Origin: Occallatibacter gabretensis
GTDB lineage: Bacteria > Acidobacteriota > Terriglobia > Terriglobales > Acidobacteriaceae
Assembly: GCF_001449115.1 (NCBI RefSeq)
Contig: NZ_LAIJ01000009.1
Span: 2,114,114 to 2,178,113 of the forward strand
Direction of reading: 5' to 3'
DNA: 64,000 bases
The translations under genes and the position numbers were made by a program. The notes below the pieces were generated by a model, which made no database searches, was not told where the DNA came from, and worked only from the letters and a program-made list of their open reading frames with translations. Each line of letters begins with the position of its first letter. Positions within the stretch are counted from its first letter, which is position 1. Positions 16,564 to 26,040 of the stretch are shown piece after piece.

Positions 16564-17841
16564 TTATGTTCTGGCGAGGATGCCGTCGGTCCACAGAGTT
16601 GCCATGTTCAGGGTGTGCTCTAAAACATGGGGTTCAAATCCGTGAGTGGCCGCAAGTGCGTCGCAGCGCGCGAAGTCTCCGTGTTCGTGGCTTTCAAGCC
16701 ATGTGAGCGGGGAGCGATGATTGTTCTTTTCTCCCAGGAGTGCCGCTTGAATGGACGCCGGCAAAGAAAGAGGTGCAAGCGCTTCTTCCATGGGGATCTG
16801 GAGCATGGCATCGAGAAGACTGAAGAGGCCGAGCAGGTACTGCGCTGTTGGTTCGAGATGGCAGAGCAGAGCCGTGGTCTCACAGAACCGCGCGCGCAAG
16901 AGAGCCATGCGCAGGATCTCAGGGGAAGGCCCGGTGTTGAGCTCAACGGTGATTGCAAGAGTAGCCAAGCGGCGGAAGAGGTCTTCGCCCATGACGAGCA
17001 AGGCTGTGGTGATGGATGTGACCTCTTCCCTCAGGCCGCAGGCTGCTGAGTTGACGTACTGAAACATCCGGTAGGCGAGGGCTGGTTCCGATTTGATGAT
17101 TTCACCCAGTGCCTGCATATCCATTGGATCTTCCTGAAGCCGGCGCATGAGCTGAAGATGCACCAGATGGTTGGAAGGCACGGCATTCTTGCGGATGAGC
17201 GCAGGTTTGCAGAAGTAATAACCCTGAAAAAGTGTGAAGCCTTCCTCGGCAGCTTCCTCAAACTCCTCGCGGGTTTCCACTTTTTCCGCCAGATACTCGC
17301 CCTTGAAATGGGTTAGAGCTGAAATGAGAGTTTGCCGGTCAGCAGCGGGCGTGCTGCGAAAGTCCATTTTGATGAAATCGGCGACTTCAACCAGGGGATC
17401 GATAGAAGGGCTGTAGATAAAGTCGTCCAGCGCGATTTTGTAGCCTTTTTGCTGTAATCGAATGCAAGCTCGCACGACGTCTTCGGTTACTTCGATATCC
17501 TCGAGCACTTCGAGAACGGTGGATGAGGCAGGCAGTAAGAGGATGTATTCGCTTGAAAGCGTGGCCGCTGTGCAGTTGATAAATGCAGGTAGCCCAGCGG
17601 TCAGTTTTTCCAGTCCATAGACCATTGCGTTATCGATCATGGTCAGGCTTGCGGCGTCTCCTGATCCATCGAATGCGGAGAGGTTTGCGCTTCTGAAGAG
17701 AAGCTCATAGGCTACGACGCGTCCTTGCCCATCGAGGATGGGCTGGCGCGCGAGATAACGCATGACGCCGGAGGGCGATATAGCGGCAGCATCGTGGCCT
17801 TCAAGGCCGGGAAACGGATTGCTGCCACGATGCGACTGCAT
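16564..17841 (-). CDS. EAL-HDOD (YuxH-like) signalling protein
   Basis: 425 residues from the ATG at 17841; the frame is open further up to 18084, and an internal ATG at 17763 also fits, so the start is unsure. Residues about 27-215 form an EAL-like domain that starts YLARQPILDGQGRVVAYELL. The EAL signature reads YELL, and the metal-site residues of active phosphodiesterases are mostly missing, so it probably does not cleave cyclic-di-GMP. About 220-420 is an HDOD domain (LMRRLQEDPMDMQALGEIIK, EPALAYRMFQYVNSA, LLVMGEDLFRRLATLA). Such fusions act as protein-interaction regulators of motility or second-messenger responses. Confidence 0.85.
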   Translation of the reverse strand: MQSHRGSNPFPGLEGHDAAAISPSGVMRYLARQPILDGQGRVVAYELLFRSANLSAFDGSGDAASLTMIDNAMVYGLEKLTAGLPAFINCTAATLSSEYILLLPASSTVLEVLEDIEVTEDVVRACIRLQQKGYKIALDDFIYSPSIDPLVEVADFIKMDFRSTPAADRQTLISALTHFKGEYLAEKVETREEFEEAAEEGFTLFQGYYFCKPALIRKNAVPSNHLVHLQLMRRLQEDPMDMQALGEIIKSEPALAYRMFQYVNSAACGLREEVTSITTALLVMGEDLFRRLATLAITVELNTGPSPEILRMALLRARFCETTALLCHLEPTAQYLLGLFSLLDAMLQIPMEEALAPLSLPASIQAALLGEKNNHRSPLTWLESHEHGDFARCDALAATHGFEPHVLEHTLNMATLWTDGILART

Positions 17842-17963
17842 GTGTTGTATATCGGGAGGTTTTGGGAGCTTCTTAAGCGTTTCGGCGATTTTCTGTGGCT
17901 CGGGTCGTGAAATTAGCGAACCAGGGGGCCGGATAGCTCCAGAATCAAGCCGCAGAATCAACA

Positions 17964-18428
17964 TCAACGCACGTAAGTATAGGTTCCGCAGAGGCTGGTT
18001 GAGTGCGAGATGGCTTCGAAGGTGAAGACGGGGACTGCTTCGCCGGAGAAGAAGGCCACCTGCAGGGTCTTTCCGCTGGGCCAAGTCACCATGTAATGCG
18101 TGTCTTCCGATCCGCAGAGTGTGTTTTTATGCTCGAAGCGCTGCGCGCCCGGCACGTTGAGCCGGTAGACGGCGCCGGGGCCGGCGGTGTTCGCGTCGGC
18201 ATCGAAGATTGCGCTGACTTCCTCCGACTTGAGGCTGCGAATGGGCGCGATCACGTAGTTTACGAATCCAATACTGAGCTTGGACCCTGAGATAGTGAGG
18301 TCGCCGGTAACGCTTGTGGCTGTGTTGCTGGCAGCATGCCAGAAGCCGCGATCCGGCTGCTGCGCAACGCCATGCAGCGAGGTTGCGAGTGCCAGCGTTG
18401 CGACAGTTGCTTTGAGAATGTTTTGCAT
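17964..18428 (-). CDS. Small secreted protein of unknown function
   Basis: 154 residues. The ATG at 18428 has AGGAG 5 nt upstream, which decides the start over longer readings of the frame. A signal peptide (ILKATVATLALATSLHGVAQ) is followed by a beta-rich domain (SVTGDLTISGSKLSIGFVNY, GAVYRLNVPGAQRF, LQVAFFSGEAVPVFTFE). Two cysteines (C in NTLCGSED and SLCGTYTY) could form a disulphide. No family is recognised. It is in the same direction as the EAL-HDOD gene, 122 nt upstream of it. Confidence 0.7.
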   Translation of the reverse strand: MQNILKATVATLALATSLHGVAQQPDRGFWHAASNTATSVTGDLTISGSKLSIGFVNYVIAPIRSLKSEEVSAIFDADANTAGPGAVYRLNVPGAQRFEHKNTLCGSEDTHYMVTWPSGKTLQVAFFSGEAVPVFTFEAISHSTSLCGTYTYVR

Positions 18429-18472
18429 GTGTACTCCTGCTGGGATGTCAGGTAGTGGAGGTTTGAACGCGG

Positions 18473-18527
18473 GGGCTAAAGCCCAGGATGTCCTAAACGC
18501 TCCTGTCGGCACGACTAAAGTCGTGCC
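18473..18527. repeat. Two-hairpin intergenic repeat, copy 1
   Basis: GGGCTAAAGCCC (18473-18484) and GGCACGACTAAAGTCGTGCC (18508-18527) are two perfect hairpins with TAAA loops, separated by 23 nt. A second copy with the same spacing is at 42954-43006. Confidence 0.7.
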
Positions 18528-18568
18528 CTGACACAAATCCGAATCGCTCTAATAACAATATTTGCAGT

Positions 18569-18595
18569 AAAGGCCGGAGCTGAGCTCCGGCCTTT
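18569..18595. terminator. Hairpin downstream of rho
   Basis: AAAGGCCGGAGCT pairs with AGCTCCGGCCTTT. It lies 39 nt past the rho stop codon on the rho (minus) strand. The flanking A/T tracts are short, so termination strength is uncertain. Confidence 0.6.
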
Positions 18596-18633
18596 GCCTC
18601 ATGGTGTAGTTGCTAGACCACCTAGACCCACAC

Positions 18634-19884
18634 CTAGAGCTGGTTCATGTTCTGGAGAAACTCGGCGTTGTTGCGGACCTTCTCCAGACGGCTGATGAGG
18701 AGTTCCATGGCTTCAACCGGTGAGAGCGGGTTGAGGACCTTGCGGAGGACCCAGATGCGCTGCAGGTCTTCCTTGGGGATGAGGAGCTCTTCCTTACGGG
18801 TACCGCTGCGCTGGATGTCGATGGCCGGGAAGACGCGCTTGTCGACGAGCTTGCGGTCAAGGATGATTTCCATGTTGCCGGTGCCCTTGAACTCTTCAAA
18901 GATGACTTCATCCATGCGGGAGCCGGTATCGACGAGAGCGGTGGCGATGATGGTGAGCGAGCCGCCTTCCTCAATATTGCGCGCTGCGCCGAAGAAGCGC
19001 TTGGGGCGCTGGAGGGCGTTGGAATCGACGCCGCCTGAGAGGACCTTGCCCGAGGGAGGAACGATGGTGTTGTAGGCGCGAGCGAGGCGGGTGATGGAGT
19101 CAAGGAGGATGACGACGTCGCGCTTGTGTTCGACGAGGCGCTTGGCCTTCTCGATGACCATTTCCGCGACCTGGACATGGCGTGCGGCGGGCTCATCGAA
19201 GGTAGAGCTGATGACTTCGCCCTTGACGCTACGCTGCATGTCGGTGACTTCTTCGGGGCGCTCATCGATGAGCAGAACGATGAGGACGACTTCGGGATGG
19301 TTAGCCGTGACAGAGTTGGCGATGGACTGCAGGAGCATCGTTTTGCCGGTACGCGGCGGGGCGACGATGAGCCCACGCTGGCCTTTGCCTACGGGCGTGA
19401 GCAGATCCATGACGCGGCCACTGGTGGCCTCGCGCACGGTCTCCATCTTGATGCGCTCCTGCGGATAGAGCGGGGTGAGGTTGTCGAAGAGGATCTTGTT
19501 GCGTGTTTCCTCGGGCGACTCGAAGTTGATGGCCTCGATTTTAACGAGGGCGAAGTACTTCTCACCTTCGTGGGGCGGGCGGACGTTGCCGCTGATGGAG
19601 TCGCCGGTCTTGAGATCGAATTTGCGAATCTGCGACGGAGAGACGTAGATATCGTCGGGGCCGGGAAGGTAGTTGTAGTCCGGCGAGCGGAGAAAGCCGT
19701 AACCGTCGGGGAGGATTTCGAGGACACCGTCGGCAAAGATGTGGCCCTCTTTTTCACTCTGGGCCTGAAGGATCTTGAAGATCAGATCCTGCTTGCGAAG
19801 GCCGCTGGCGCCGGGAACTTCGAGAGTACGCGCGATGCGGCTCAGTTCGGTAATATTTTTTTCTTTGAGTTCAGAGATGGTCAT
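18634..19884 (-). CDS. rho: Transcription termination factor Rho
   Basis: 416 residues from ATG 19884 (AGGTGA just upstream). This hexameric RNA helicase ends transcription at Rho-dependent sites. The N-terminal Rho_N helical domain ([19 protein letters not shown]) is followed by a cold-shock RNA-binding domain ([15 protein letters not shown] near 53-67), Walker A APPRTGKT (175-182), the Walker B region [13 protein letters not shown] (about 202-214), [13 protein letters not shown] and [12 protein letters not shown] (Q- and R-loop area). The length is typical of Rho without insertions. An omega-like gene lies 400 nt upstream on the same strand. Confidence 0.98.
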   Translation of the reverse strand: MTISELKEKNITELSRIARTLEVPGASGLRKQDLIFKILQAQSEKEGHIFADGVLEILPDGYGFLRSPDYNYLPGPDDIYVSPSQIRKFDLKTGDSISGNVRPPHEGEKYFALVKIEAINFESPEETRNKILFDNLTPLYPQERIKMETVREATSGRVMDLLTPVGKGQRGLIVAPPRTGKTMLLQSIANSVTANHPEVVLIVLLIDERPEEVTDMQRSVKGEVISSTFDEPAARHVQVAEMVIEKAKRLVEHKRDVVILLDSITRLARAYNTIVPPSGKVLSGGVDSNALQRPKRFFGAARNIEEGGSLTIIATALVDTGSRMDEVIFEEFKGTGNMEIILDRKLVDKRVFPAIDIQRSGTRKEELLIPKEDLQRIWVLRKVLNPLSPVEAMELLISRLEKVRNNAEFLQNMNQL

Positions 19885-20283
19885 GTTCACCTGCAAAGGG
19901 AGGGATGGATTGGAGGAAGAGATTGGGATGGGAAGTTGTGCTCCGAGAAATGAGGCGGGGCTTACGACATTTTCAGCAAATCCGTGCTCTTACTGCCGTC
20001 TTTCAAGATTGACGCTTCCTGCGATGGCTGCTCCATCGAGTAAATTGCTCGCTGGAAGCCTCGGGTCGCATCGACTTGAGTTTGCGGCTTTGAGATACAG
20101 CGTTTCTAAAAATGCTTGATGCTGAATGCAGTATAAATCGGTCGAGCCAGAATACCGTTGCCGGAAACTGAACAATTTGATTAAGAGCTGTGGCTGGTTA
20201 AAGGCTTGAGTGGGTTAAGGGCTGGGGCGGCTTTTGCTCAGAAAGCTGCCGCCCACAAGCCATTGCGGGTGAGGATGTTATGT
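19885..20283. other. Rho leader / intergenic region
   Basis: About 400 nt between the omega-like gene stop and rho. An imperfect GC-rich hairpin (20225-20231 with 20248-20254) follows the omega-like gene. The remainder may hold the rho promoter and a long leader; I see no ORF or RNA gene in it. Confidence 0.4.
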
Positions 20284-20505
20284 TTATGCGGCGCGGCGCT
20301 GCTGCACCGGCGTTGATGCAACCGGCAAAGCAGGGGTAATGGCGGCAGGATTCGAACCATGAAAGTGGGACAGGACTTCGTTCGTAGTGTCCTGCAGACG
20401 AGTAGTTGGCTTATGCAGCTTGCGGGTCGCCTTGCTCGCCAGCTGACAGAGCTGATAACGATTGGACACATGAGAGAGTGCCCCAAAAACTAAATCAGAA
20501 CGCAT
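20284..20505 (-). CDS. rpoZ: Probable RNA polymerase omega subunit (divergent)
   Basis: 73 residues with AAGGAG 8 nt before the ATG. The segment VSNRYQLCQLASKATRKL (about 13-30) matches the omega/RPB6 core pattern (GNRFDLVLVAARRARQM in E. coli) in the NR, aromatic, L..A and AR/K positions, and TTNEVL takes the place of the following TTVIAL. The C-terminal 20 residues are Ala/Pro-rich and disordered. Omega helps assemble RNA polymerase by chaperoning the beta-prime subunit. No other rpoZ is visible here and rho is next on the same strand. The call rests on a short match by eye; a lineage-specific small protein is the alternative. Confidence 0.55.
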   Translation of the reverse strand: MRSDLVFGALSHVSNRYQLCQLASKATRKLHKPTTRLQDTTNEVLSHFHGSNPAAITPALPVASTPVQQRRAA

Positions 20506-21018
20506 TTGAATTTCTCCTTCTCATTTCTGCCCGGTCGGAACATCGATAGCACCGTCAGTGCAGCCGGCAGCCTGTTTATCTGGCCGCCTTTATTCCATTC
20601 CAAGGGTTTAGACGTACGCCCCTGGTCCAGAGTTCAAAATATTTGATGCGATTCCGCACAATGTGGAACCAGATTTTTATGAATCATTCCCAAAATTCAG
20701 CTTGATCGGAAGTCCAATTGGCTTGCCGTACAGGCCTTGGGTATTGGGATGAAACACAGCGATGCACCAACGCCCGAGCCGAAGCTTCTCAACTAGTTAA
20801 GATGCGGGGAAAGAGCGGATGGACGCGCCAGCCAGACTATACATTCTCCACTAGGGGGATGGCACTCTTGACTTTATACCCGCTCATGTTTCGGGTCAAT
20901 AGTTTTTTCGCGAGTAAATGTTCCTCGGCCAAAGCGATCCCGGTTCATTTATATAGTTGATTTTTATGAAGTTATAGTCGCTTTGGCCGAAGCTGTTAAA
21001 TGCCGGTCGAGCGGAGTA
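20506..21018. other. Gene-poor region with a long-range inverted repeat
   Basis: 513 nt. It is AT-richer than its surroundings, especially around 20840-20975. TCGGCCAAAGCGA (20925-20937) is repeated in inverse at 20978-20990, enclosing 40 nt. A rightward open frame at 20718-20960 has no ribosome site or recognisable domain and is not called. Confidence 0.5.
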
Positions 21019-21228
21019 TCAATCCCGGTCCCAGGGGCGTCCATCAGGGTCAGTCATCACTGCATGCAAGTTGGTTTGATTGACCGAAGCGAGAGCGCGG
21101 GCGGGAGGCTTGGTTTTGCCGCGCGCCGCTGTGACATCGAGCTTGAAGATGCTGGCGACGAGCAAGAGGATGATCGGGAAGACGCAGAGGAATGTCTGAA
21201 GATTGCTGGGCTGAATTGTGGGGGTCAT
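21019..21228 (-). CDS. Small single-pass membrane protein
   Basis: 69 residues from ATG 21228 (AGGAC upstream). One hydrophobic helix (FLCVFPIILLLVASIFKL, about 12-29) is followed by a basic, Pro-rich stretch (ARGKTKPPARAL) and a polar tail. Unknown function. It is read leftward, downstream of comM. Confidence 0.5.
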   Translation of the reverse strand: MTPTIQPSNLQTFLCVFPIILLLVASIFKLDVTAARGKTKPPARALASVNQTNLHAVMTDPDGRPWDRD

Positions 21229-21453
21229 TGGAAATGTCCTGAGGTTTTGCTGCTTATTATTCAGATGCCGGGTTCCCGTTTCAGGAGTTGTTCCGGCCTG
21301 GGAAGCAGAACCTGTTTTTCTTTTCGTCGGGAACGAAAAAGGCATGAAGAGAATTGCGGGAACAGCGAGGCGGGCTGCGTACCAAAGTAATGGAAGGCAA
21401 TCGAATGGCGCGGATCAGGACAGCCAGCCAAGGGACTGGCCATTGCGGCAGTA

Positions 21454-23013
21454 TCAGGACCAGTAGCTGCGATCGAGAGTGCGGTACTGGATGGCTTCTG
21501 CGAGGTGCGAGACGGCGAGATCTCCGGCGCCTTCAAGGTCTGCAATGGTGCGGGCAACCTTGAGAATGCGGTCGTGAGCGCGGGCGGTAAGTCCCTGTTG
21601 CTGCATGGCGCGCTCAAGGAGGCGCTCGGCGTCGGGCGGGAGCTCGCAATAGGAGCGAATCTGGCGGGTGGTCATCTGGGCGTTGGAGTAGATTTTTTCG
21701 CCATGTTGCGCAAATCGGGCCCGCTGGCGCTCGCGCGCGGCAAGGACGCGGCCGCGGATTTCGGCTGAGCCTTCGGCGGCGGTGCCTCCGCGCAGCTCCT
21801 TATATTGAACGGCTGGCACCTCTATATGGATATCGATGCGATCGAGGAGTGGACCGGAGACCTTGGCGACGTAGCGCTGGATCATGGGCGGAGTACACAT
21901 GCACTCGCGGGATTTGTCATTGAAGTAGCCGCAGGGGCAGGGGTTCATGGCGGCGGCGAGCATGAAGCGGGCGGGGAAGCTGAGTGACATGCTGGCGCGG
22001 GCGATAGTGACGGTGTGGTCTTCGAGCGGCTGGCGCATGACTTCAAGGACGTTGCGCGGGAATTCGGGGAGTTCGTCGAGAAAGAGCAGGCCGTTATGCG
22101 CGAGGGAGACTTCTCCGGGGCGCGGGACGGCTCCGCCGCCGATGAGACCTGCATCGGATATGGTGTGATGCGGCGAGCGGAACGGGCGCTGGGTGACGAG
22201 GCCTGCGGCTGCGTCAAGTACGCCGGCGACGGAATGAATCTTGGTGGTTTCGAGTGCCTCCTCGAAGCTGAGAGGCGCGAGGATGGATGGAAGCCGCTTG
22301 GCGAGCATGGTTTTGCCGGAGCCGGGCGGGCCGATCATCAGGATGTTGTGGCTGCCAGCCGCGGCGACTTCAAGTGCTCGCTTGGCCGTCTGCTGGCCGC
22401 GGACATCTTTGAAATCCACGTTGAAATGCTGGAGTTCGCTCAGCAGCTTCTCTGTGACCGAGCAGAAGGGAAGCCGCTGAGGTGCACCTTTCTCGGAGCA
22501 GTTGAGGAGATCGACGACATCGAGGAGCGAAGTGACCCCGTAGACACGAACACCTTCGACGACCGCGGCTTCTGCGGCGTTTGAAGCGGGAAGGATGAGG
22601 TGAGGGATGCCTTTTTCTCGGGCCATGATGGCCATGGGCAGCACGCCGGGAACGGAGCGGACACTGCCGTCGAGTCCGAGCTCGCCGACCAGGAGGTAGC
22701 CGTTGAGATTGTCGAGGCGCAGAGCGCCGTAAGCGCCGAGAATGCCGATGGCAATGGGCAGGTCGAAGCCGGAGCCCTCTTTGCGGATGTCGGCGGGGGC
22801 CAGATTGATGGTGATGTGCGTGGGGGGGATCAGGTAGCCGGAGTTCTTGATGGCGGAGCGGACGCGATTTCGGCTTTCGCGGACGGCGGCGTCGGGAAGG
22901 CCAACGGTGTGGAAGTGATCCTGCTCGGAGACTGCGCCGCTGTAATCGACTTCGACGTCGATCAGGTTGGCATCAATCCCATAAACGGCTGCGCTGAAGG
23001 ATTTAAAGAGCAT
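21454..23013 (-). CDS. comM: YifB/ComM family Mg-chelatase-like AAA ATPase
   Basis: 519 residues. An N-terminal Lon-protease-like domain ([20 protein letters not shown], about 35-54; [15 protein letters not shown]) leads to the AAA core: GPPGSGKT (228-235), [27 protein letters not shown] (Walker B), and a C-terminal zinc-like Cys cluster ([17 protein letters not shown]) plus lid domain. ComM proteins are hexameric helicases that drive branch migration during natural transformation. In this lineage the link to competence is inferred from the family only. No strong Shine-Dalgarno is visible. Confidence 0.95.
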   Translation of the reverse strand: MLFKSFSAAVYGIDANLIDVEVDYSGAVSEQDHFHTVGLPDAAVRESRNRVRSAIKNSGYLIPPTHITINLAPADIRKEGSGFDLPIAIGILGAYGALRLDNLNGYLLVGELGLDGSVRSVPGVLPMAIMAREKGIPHLILPASNAAEAAVVEGVRVYGVTSLLDVVDLLNCSEKGAPQRLPFCSVTEKLLSELQHFNVDFKDVRGQQTAKRALEVAAAGSHNILMIGPPGSGKTMLAKRLPSILAPLSFEEALETTKIHSVAGVLDAAAGLVTQRPFRSPHHTISDAGLIGGGAVPRPGEVSLAHNGLLFLDELPEFPRNVLEVMRQPLEDHTVTIARASMSLSFPARFMLAAAMNPCPCGYFNDKSRECMCTPPMIQRYVAKVSGPLLDRIDIHIEVPAVQYKELRGGTAAEGSAEIRGRVLAARERQRARFAQHGEKIYSNAQMTTRQIRSYCELPPDAERLLERAMQQQGLTARAHDRILKVARTIADLEGAGDLAVSHLAEAIQYRTLDRSYWS

Positions 23014-23199
23014 GATGGGGGATTTGAGGCGAGTGTATCACTTGTGTGGGATAGATCGCGCGGCGAATTTACCCGAAAATTGAGATTGAGCGATAGCACG
23101 TCTCGCTCGGGCAGATGTGGCGCATAGGGAAATGTACGGTGTATCGGGCATATTCCCGGGCGATCCACGTGTGCCGGAGTAAATCCGTAAGGGTGTTCT

Positions 23200-24288
23200 A
23201 TGGCAATGCAGGCAAATCCGATGTCAGCCGTGGCGGCAGTTCCTTTCGACTACACGCGTGCAATGGAGTACCTGATCGATGTGGTTCAGGATCTCTCGCT
23301 GGCGCGCGATCTGGACCATGTGATCCGAATTGTGCGTCACGCCGCGCGCATGCTGACCGGCGCAGATGGCGCGTCCTTTATTCTGCGCGACGGCGACCAG
23401 TGCTATTACGCGGATGAAGAGGCGATAGGACCGTTGTGGAAGGGACTGCGTCTTCCTATGCGCGTGTGCGTTGGCGGCTGGGTGATGACGAACCGCACGC
23501 CCGTAGTAATTGACGATATCTTTGCCGATTCACGTATCACGGTGGATTTTTATCGACCCACGTTTGTACGAAGCTTGGCAATGGTGCCAATTCGCACAGT
23601 TGATCCTGTGGGCGCGATCGGCAACTATTGGAGCTATACCTATACGCCGACGGTGGAGCAGGTACGGATTCTGCAGGCGCTGGCAGATATGACGGCGGTG
23701 GCTCTTGAAAATGTGCAGCTTTATGGAAGCCTGGAACGGCGCGTGCGCGAGAGAACGGCTGCGCTGGTGGCGGAGAACGAGCGAGTCCACATGCTTTCGC
23801 TCACGGATGACCTGACAGGTTTGTTTAACCGGCGCGGCTTTATGGTGCTGGCAGCGCGGCAGCTTCGCGTGGCCCGCCGCGCGCTTGGCAACGCGTGGGT
23901 CCTGATGGCGGATATGGATGGGCTAAAACCCGTGAACGACACCTTTGGACACGACGCGGGCGACAAGCTTTTGTGCGCAGCTGCTCGAGTGCTGCGGTCA
24001 TCGTCACGCGACCTGGATATTGTGGCGCGCATCGGAGGCGACGAGTTCGCGATCTTTGGAGCGGGCGAGCAGTCGCCGGCAGGTCTGGTGGAGCGTGTGC
24101 AGGGAGCAATTGACCTGCATAATATGCGCGAGGAAAAGGGATTGAAGCTCTCGATGAGCATGGGACTGGAATACTGCGAGCCAACACATGACACCTCGCT
24201 TGAATCGATGCTGACACGAGCCGACAAGGCGATGTACGCGATCAAGGGCGTACGTTCCGGCCGCGGGATGCGAGGAACCTGGTCTTAA
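23200..24288 (+). CDS. GAF-GGDEF diguanylate cyclase
   Basis: 362 residues. A GAF domain (about 20-175; GADGASFILRDGDQCYYADE, VALENVQLY) is joined by a coiled coil (RRVRERTAALVAENERV) to a GGDEF domain (about 195-355). The active site RIGGDEFAIF has GGDEF at 279-283, and the inhibitory site RDLD lies exactly five residues before it (270-273), so the enzyme should make cyclic-di-GMP and be product-inhibited. MADMDGLKPVNDTFGHDAGD (about 236-255) carries the metal and guanine contacts. It is soluble, so the GAF domain probably senses a cytoplasmic ligand. The next gene starts 17 nt downstream. Confidence 0.93.
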   Translation: MAMQANPMSAVAAVPFDYTRAMEYLIDVVQDLSLARDLDHVIRIVRHAARMLTGADGASFILRDGDQCYYADEEAIGPLWKGLRLPMRVCVGGWVMTNRTPVVIDDIFADSRITVDFYRPTFVRSLAMVPIRTVDPVGAIGNYWSYTYTPTVEQVRILQALADMTAVALENVQLYGSLERRVRERTAALVAENERVHMLSLTDDLTGLFNRRGFMVLAARQLRVARRALGNAWVLMADMDGLKPVNDTFGHDAGDKLLCAAARVLRSSSRDLDIVARIGGDEFAIFGAGEQSPAGLVERVQGAIDLHNMREEKGLKLSMSMGLEYCEPTHDTSLESMLTRADKAMYAIKGVRSGRGMRGTWS

Positions 24289-24304
24289 AGCTACAATTTC
24301 TCTT

Positions 24305-25699
24305 GTGACGACAAGTCTTTTTGATCTTTACAAGGTGGGCGTCGGTCCTTCGAGTTCCCATACGATGGGGCCGATGCGCGCGTCGTTCCGATTTGTGCGC
24401 GGGCTGGCGGAGCGAGGATTGCTGGAGCGGGTTCGGCGTGTGCGGGCAGATCTATATGGATCGCTGGCGCTGACGGGAGTGGGCCACGCGACGGACCGCG
24501 CGGTACTGCTGGGGCTAGCGGGCAGCGAGCCGGCAACGATTGATCCCAATGCAATGGAAGCGACGGTTGGGACGATCCGCGCGAGCAGGCGAATCGTGCT
24601 TGATGGCGTTCATGCGATTGGGTTCGACGAAATTAATGACCTTGTTTTTCACAGGGACACGATGTTTCCGCCTGGTGCGAAGACGCAGCATCCCAATGGA
24701 TTGCGGTTGACGGCTCTCAATGCGGAAGGCGCGACGGTGGAGGAGCGGACGTATTTCTCTGTTGGCGGCGGGTTCATTGTGGAGGATGGGGCTGCTGCTG
24801 AAGTACAGGATGGCGCTAGAGGAAAAGAAAAATATCCGTTCCGAAGCGCTGCCGAACTTTTAGAGATTGCAGCAGCAAACAAGTTAGCCATTCATGAGCT
24901 GATGATGGCGAATGAATGTGCTTCGTCGAGCGAGGCTGAGGTTCGTGCGGGCATTGAGCGGCTCTGGCAGGCAATGAAGGCTTGCATGGAACGCGGCATG
25001 GCGACGGAAGGCATTCTGCCAGGGGGATTGAATGTGAATCGCCGGGCATTCAAGCTGGCGAAACGACTGCGCGATCGCGAGAGTGAAGGCAAGGCCGGCG
25101 ATCCTCTGGCTCCGCTGGACTGGGCAAAGGTATTTGCAATGGCCGTGAATGAGGAGAATGCGGCCGGCGGACGCGTGGTGACAGCGCCGACGAATGGCGC
25201 AGCGGGTTTGGTTCCTGCGGTGGCCCGCTACTATGAACAATTTGTGGAGGGCGCGGATGGTGAAGGAATTCTGCGCTACTTTCTTACCTCTGCCGCAATC
25301 GGGATTCTCTATAAAGAGAACGCCTCGATCAGTGGTGCGGAGGTGGGATGCCAGGGTGAGGTGGGTGTTGCCTGCTCCATGGCGGCGGGCGGCCTGGTTG
25401 CTGCATTAGGCGGAACGAATGGTCAGGTTGAGCATGCCGCGGAGATTGGTATGGAGCATAACCTGGGCATGACATGCGACCCGATTGGTGGTCTGGTGCA
25501 GATACCGTGCATTGAGCGCAACGCGATGGGTGCGGTGAAAGCGGTGCATGCAGCGCGGCTGGCGATGGATGAGGATGAAGGGCACAAGGTATCGCTCGAT
25601 CAGGTGATCCGCACGATGTATCTGACCGGGATGGATATGCAGTCGCGTTATAAGGAGACAAGTCTAGCGGGGCTTGCATTGAATGTGATTGAGTGCTGA
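24305..25699 (+). CDS. sdaA: L-serine ammonia-lyase (iron-sulphur type)
   Basis: 464 residues from a GTG; no clear Shine-Dalgarno, and the gene starts 17 nt after the GGDEF gene. It converts L-serine to pyruvate and ammonia using a 4Fe-4S cluster. The N-terminal beta domain begins SLFDLYKVGVGPSSSHTMGP. The alpha domain carries the three cluster cysteines C349, C391 and C402; their spacing (42 and 11) equals that of E. coli SdaA. TAPTNGAAGLVPAV and GMEHNLGMTCDPIGG are further family motifs. Length fits the single-chain type. Confidence 0.96.
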   Translation: MTTSLFDLYKVGVGPSSSHTMGPMRASFRFVRGLAERGLLERVRRVRADLYGSLALTGVGHATDRAVLLGLAGSEPATIDPNAMEATVGTIRASRRIVLDGVHAIGFDEINDLVFHRDTMFPPGAKTQHPNGLRLTALNAEGATVEERTYFSVGGGFIVEDGAAAEVQDGARGKEKYPFRSAAELLEIAAANKLAIHELMMANECASSSEAEVRAGIERLWQAMKACMERGMATEGILPGGLNVNRRAFKLAKRLRDRESEGKAGDPLAPLDWAKVFAMAVNEENAAGGRVVTAPTNGAAGLVPAVARYYEQFVEGADGEGILRYFLTSAAIGILYKENASISGAEVGCQGEVGVACSMAAGGLVAALGGTNGQVEHAAEIGMEHNLGMTCDPIGGLVQIPCIERNAMGAVKAVHAARLAMDEDEGHKVSLDQVIRTMYLTGMDMQSRYKETSLAGLALNVIEC

Positions 25700-25854
25700 G
25701 TCGCGGAGTTTGCGCTGGCAGGCGAGCCGATTCATTGCGAGAAGTCTGAGTGTTATTTATCGGCGCAGGCAAAAGATAGGTTCAACCAAAATCGACAACG
25801 TGTTCCTAAAGAAAAAATTGTTGCCACTTTTTCCACTCTTAGTGTGTTTTTTTC

Positions 25855-25883
25855 TTGACACTTGTTTTGCGTGAATCTATACA
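25855..25883 (+). promoter_or_regulatory. Consensus sigma-70 promoter
   Basis: A perfect -35 (TTGACA, 25855-25860) and a near-perfect -10 (TATACA, 25878-25883) are separated by exactly 17 nt. The start site would be near 25890, giving a leader of about 55 nt to the Lys-rich peptide gene. It is the clearest promoter in the window. Confidence 0.8.
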
Positions 25884-25945
25884 TTCCTCATCTGCAATTC
25901 ACATTGCAGGATCGATGCAACTCATCGAAAAGGGAGAATAGGCAA

Positions 25946-26017
25946 ATGGCAACGAAGAAGGCAGCCAAGAAGGCACCTGCAAAGAAGGCGGCAAAGAAGG
26001 CCGCAAAGAAGAAGTAA
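25946..26017 (+). CDS. 23-residue Lys/Ala-rich histone-tail-like peptide
   Basis: ATG 25946 to TAA 26017. The 23-residue product consists only of M, A, T, K and P, built from AAKK/APAKK units (MATKKAAKKAPAKKAAKK then AAKKK). AGGGAG lies upstream. A consensus promoter (25855-25883) and a perfect 18-bp-stem terminator (26041-26081) frame it as a complete single-gene unit, which strongly supports real expression. The repeat is that of histone H1/Hc1-like tails, so binding to DNA or RNA is the likely role. Longer AAKKAPAKK proteins are known in many bacteria; this one is only the tail. Confidence 0.75.
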   Translation: MATKKAAKKAPAKKAAKKAAKKK

Positions 26018-26040
26018 TCGGTACCATTCAACAACAAGGC

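Noticed and set aside
20341..20360. GGCGGCAGGATTCGAACCAT resembles the T-arm end of a tRNA gene
   Set aside because: No acceptor, D or anticodon arm can be folded around it, and it lies inside the omega-like coding frame (GSNPAAI).
20718..20960. 80-codon rightward frame upstream of the inverted repeat
   Set aside because: No ribosome site and no recognisable domain; probably chance.
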